DNA of 64,000 nt from Vibrio celticus (GTDB taxonomy: Bacteria > Pseudomonadota > Gammaproteobacteria > Enterobacterales > Vibrionaceae). The DNA lies in the NCBI RefSeq assembly GCF_024347335.1, contig NZ_AP025464.1, positions 62,001-126,000 on the forward strand. The letters run 5' to 3'. Numbering within the stretch: the stretch's first letter is position 1; each line of letters opens with the position of its first letter. Positions 61,865 through 64,000 of this stretch are shown here, in pieces. The translations under genes and the position numbers were made by a program. The notes beneath the pieces are model-generated. The model searched no databases, was not told the DNA's origin, and was given only the letters and a program-made list of their open reading frames with translations.

Positions 61865-61977
61865 AATACGCCAATTCAAAGCGCCAATTGACTCAGTACG
61901 TTCGTGTATTAATGGCTTTGTTGTTCGTTGGTGTCTAGAAATCGCATTCTTCAAGAAGTATAAAAGCGGTGCGTTAC

Positions 61978-62829
61978 ATGAAGATATATCAAAGCAAAAA
62001 CATATTCTTAATGCTTGTTGCCATCAGTGCGACATTCATGGCTCATGCAGAGATAAAAACACCGATGGTATTTCCGGGGCGAGATACTCTCATTCTCGAG
62101 TTGATTGATTTAGCGCTTGAAAAAAGTGCAGCATCTCACGATATTACTCATGCCGATGAATATTTATCTGATGCGAGACTTGTAGAAGAAGTCCGAAATG
62201 GAAATATCGATGTTATGTGGGCTGGTGCTTCTCAAGATCTACAAAATCAACTTGAAGCAATTAAAATTCCAATTTTTAAAGGCCTTGCCGGTTACCGTAC
62301 TTTTGTCATTGAAAAAAACAGTCAAAACAAGTTCTTTGGTGTTAAAAATATTGATGATCTACGGAAACTAAAAGCTGGCCTAGGCCGGTTCTGGTCTGAT
62401 ACAAGGATTCTAGAATCAGCGAATTTAGACGTTGTGAAACCAGTAAAGGCAGAAAGTCTTTTTCATATGGTCGAGGGAGATCGCTTTGACTACTTACCAC
62501 TCGGTGTTCATGAATCCCATGGTGTCGTTCGAGACCAGCATGAGCTTGAGCTAGCGGTTGAAGAAAATATTCTTCTTGTTTACCCATCAGCCATGTATTT
62601 CTATGTGTCTAAAGAAAATAAGCAGCTGTACCATTCATTGAACTCCGGATTAGAAATGGCGATAGCCGACGGCAGTTTTGATGAGGTTTTCTATAACTCT
62701 CAGCTTATTAAAGAGACATTTAAGTCAAGCCTAATAGCTGAAAGAAACATCATTAACATTAAAAACCCATATTTACCTCTTGATGCACCAATTAATAGAA
62801 AAGAGCTTTGGCTTGATATTAATCGATAG
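61978..62829 (+). CDS. Periplasmic substrate-binding protein without permease
   Basis: Type 2 periplasmic binding fold protein of 283 residues. I choose ATG 61978; a GTG nine bases upstream is also possible. The signal peptide is MKIYQSKNIFLMLVAISATFMAHA. The mature part has the SBP_bac_3-like flow FPGRDTLILELIDLALEKS, DVMWAGASQ, LRKLKAGLGRFWSDTRIL and LVYPSAMYFYVSKENKQLYHSLNSGLEMAIADGSFDEVF. No ABC permease or ATPase is nearby; a chemoreceptor gene starts 15 bases downstream. It therefore probably delivers a ligand signal to that receptor rather than to a transporter (inference). Confidence 0.85.
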   Translation: MKIYQSKNIFLMLVAISATFMAHAEIKTPMVFPGRDTLILELIDLALEKSAASHDITHADEYLSDARLVEEVRNGNIDVMWAGASQDLQNQLEAIKIPIFKGLAGYRTFVIEKNSQNKFFGVKNIDDLRKLKAGLGRFWSDTRILESANLDVVKPVKAESLFHMVEGDRFDYLPLGVHESHGVVRDQHELELAVEENILLVYPSAMYFYVSKENKQLYHSLNSGLEMAIADGSFDEVFYNSQLIKETFKSSLIAERNIINIKNPYLPLDAPINRKELWLDINR

Positions 62830-62844
62830 AATAGGTTCGAGAAA

Positions 62845-64000
62845 ATGAATAATAGTTTAAGTAAATCACTCTCAATTTTCCTTATCTTAGTCGGGCTTGT
62901 TGGGATCGCTATCGGTGGTGGCACCAGCTATTTCACGGTTAAAGACCGACTGAACACGGCGTACACGCAAGATCTAGAATCTACAATCGGCTTGGCAGAT
63001 GCGGCATTAGTAGAGGCAATATTTGCCTATGATTTTGAACAAGCTCAGGCGGTTACGGATGCATTGTTAAACTCTGAAATACTGCATTCTGTCACAGTCG
63101 TTGACCAGCGTGGTAAAGCGATCGCTAGTTCAGGTACTCAACATACAGAACTAAGCACACGAGCGCATTCGGTAGAACGCGGTGGTTCGAAAATTGGTAC
63201 GATTACCTTCCAGTTTGACCCTGCAATTATTGCTCAAAGTATGCAAAATGAAATGCTGCTGATGATGTTTGGCATAGTGTTGGTTTTGGTACTCGTTATT
63301 GTCAGTGTCTATTTCTTCATGCGCAAACTTGTTATTCAGCCTATTGATGATGTTACAAAGTCACTTTATCGCTTATCCAAAGGTGATGCGGACTTGTCGC
63401 AGCGTATTGCTGTTAAAAGTGAGAATGAAATTGGGCGGTTAACCAAGAACTTTAATAACTTGATGGATAACCTAATGGATATGATTGCTGGTGTTGTGAA
63501 TAATAGCAATCATATAAGAGAGATATCGAATACGCTGACTACTGCGGCGCAGCAATCGCAGGATGATTCTCACGCTCAGCAAATTTCAATGCAAACCGCT
63601 GCTTCATCGTTAGAGGAGATCAGTGTCTCTGCTGAAGATGTTTACCGAAACGCAGAAACGACATTGGCCAAAACTCAAGATGCAATCGAATGTGTTGAGG
63701 AAGGTGGTCGTCTGGTTGAGCAAAACGGGACATTGGCTACGAATCTATCTGACCAAATTAGTGAAACATCCCGAAGAATTGATAATCTGATTCAGTCCTC
63801 GTCTGATATAGGTTCAGTCGTAGAGGTGATTTTAAATATTGCAGAGCAAACGAATTTATTAGCACTAAATGCAGCGATAGAAGCGGCTAGGGCAGGCGAT
63901 CAGGGACGCGGTTTTGCGGTGGTCGCTGATGAGGTAAGAGCACTGGCACAGAAAACCCAGAATTCAACATCGGAAATTGAGAGTATTGTTTCGGGCTTAC
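62845..64000 (+). CDS. Methyl-accepting chemotaxis protein, 3' end outside the window
   Basis: At least 385 residues. Helix 1 is residues about 10-30 (IFLILVGLVGIAIGGGTSYF), a periplasmic region of about 105 residues follows (31-135), then helix 2 (about 137-158), a HAMP domain (159-212, KLVIQPIDDVTKSLYRLSKGDADLSQRI), and the signalling coiled coil with the conserved hairpin tip NIAEQTNLLALNAAIEAARAGDQGRGFAVVADEVRALAQKT. The small sensor domain and the adjacent binding-protein gene suggest indirect sensing through the binding protein. The gene continues past 64000. Ligand unknown; an agar-derived sugar is likely from the context. Confidence 0.95.
   Translation, partial: MNNSLSKSLSIFLILVGLVGIAIGGGTSYFTVKDRLNTAYTQDLESTIGLADAALVEAIFAYDFEQAQAVTDALLNSEILHSVTVVDQRGKAIASSGTQHTELSTRAHSVERGGSKIGTITFQFDPAIIAQSMQNEMLLMMFGIVLVLVLVIVSVYFFMRKLVIQPIDDVTKSLYRLSKGDADLSQRIAVKSENEIGRLTKNFNNLMDNLMDMIAGVVNNSNHIREISNTLTTAAQQSQDDSHAQQISMQTAASSLEEISVSAEDVYRNAETTLAKTQDAIECVEEGGRLVEQNGTLATNLSDQISETSRRIDNLIQSSSDIGSVVEVILNIAEQTNLLALNAAIEAARAGDQGRGFAVVADEVRALAQKTQNSTSEIESIVSGL

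Noticed and set aside
1..64000. CRISPR arrays, tRNA or rRNA genes, prophage, toxin-antitoxin or defence systems
   Set aside because: No spaced repeat arrays, tRNA cloverleaf ends, ribosomal RNA blocks or typical phage and defence genes were seen in the scan by eye.

Overview
The window looks like a chromosomal segment of a marine, agar-degrading Vibrionaceae bacterium, most likely a Vibrio. The grounds are protein similarity that I recognise by eye, a moderately AT-rich composition, a GlyGly-CTERM surface protein and many insertion-sequence remnants typical of Vibrio. No database search was possible, so every family name rests on visible motifs and remembered family members.

Left part (1-13.4 kb): a deoxy-sugar and sulfate-ester module. 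It holds rhaA (cut by the window edge), rhaD, rhaM and a formylglycine sulfatase. On the other strand is an ATGA-overlapping operon of Crp-like regulator, two DUF202 membrane proteins and an anaerobic sulfatase maturase. A TauE/SafE exporter, lactaldehyde reductase (fucO), a sodium-solute symporter, a secreted beta-helix protein with a 3' frameshift and an IclR regulator follow. Together they suggest growth on a sulfated, rhamnose-containing glycan such as ulvan.

Middle part (13.4-25.4 kb): an island of insertion-sequence wreckage (IS3, ISL3 twice, IS5, IS66, and one IS4-family element with an intact 10-bp target duplication). Embedded in it are a GH117 anhydro-galactosidase, an LDH2-type dehydrogenase, a LacY-type permease, a small P-loop protein, a dead galT and an intact galK.

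Right part (25.4-64 kb): a large agarolytic locus. It has three GH50 beta-agarases with different predicted locations, two GH16 beta-agarase lipoproteins, two CRTAC1-like beta-propeller/Big_2 proteins, two AldA-like aldehyde dehydrogenases and a sugar-porter permease. It also has a LamB-like porin, a GlyGly-CTERM protein sharing accessory domains with the GH50 enzymes, and an orphan binding protein next to a chemoreceptor. A separate five-gene operon (PfkB kinase, isomerase, class II aldolase, alcohol dehydrogenase, symporter) is divergent from an AraC regulator.

How it fits together: secreted GH16 and GH50 enzymes cut agar, the porin and permeases import neoagaro-oligosaccharides, and cytoplasmic GH50 and GH117 release D-galactose and 3,6-anhydro-L-galactose. 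The aldehyde dehydrogenases are candidates for anhydro-galactose oxidation. An ExuR/UxuR-like GntR regulator at 49.7 kb and a recurring palindrome of the form TTGG-N4-CCAA upstream of most agar genes suggest a single regulon. The most unusual points are this operator set, the CRTAC1-like pair, the non-Leloir-looking kinase/isomerase/aldolase operon beside a decayed galT, the binding protein-chemoreceptor pair, and a symporter whose first helix is joined to the rest only across an eight-A run.
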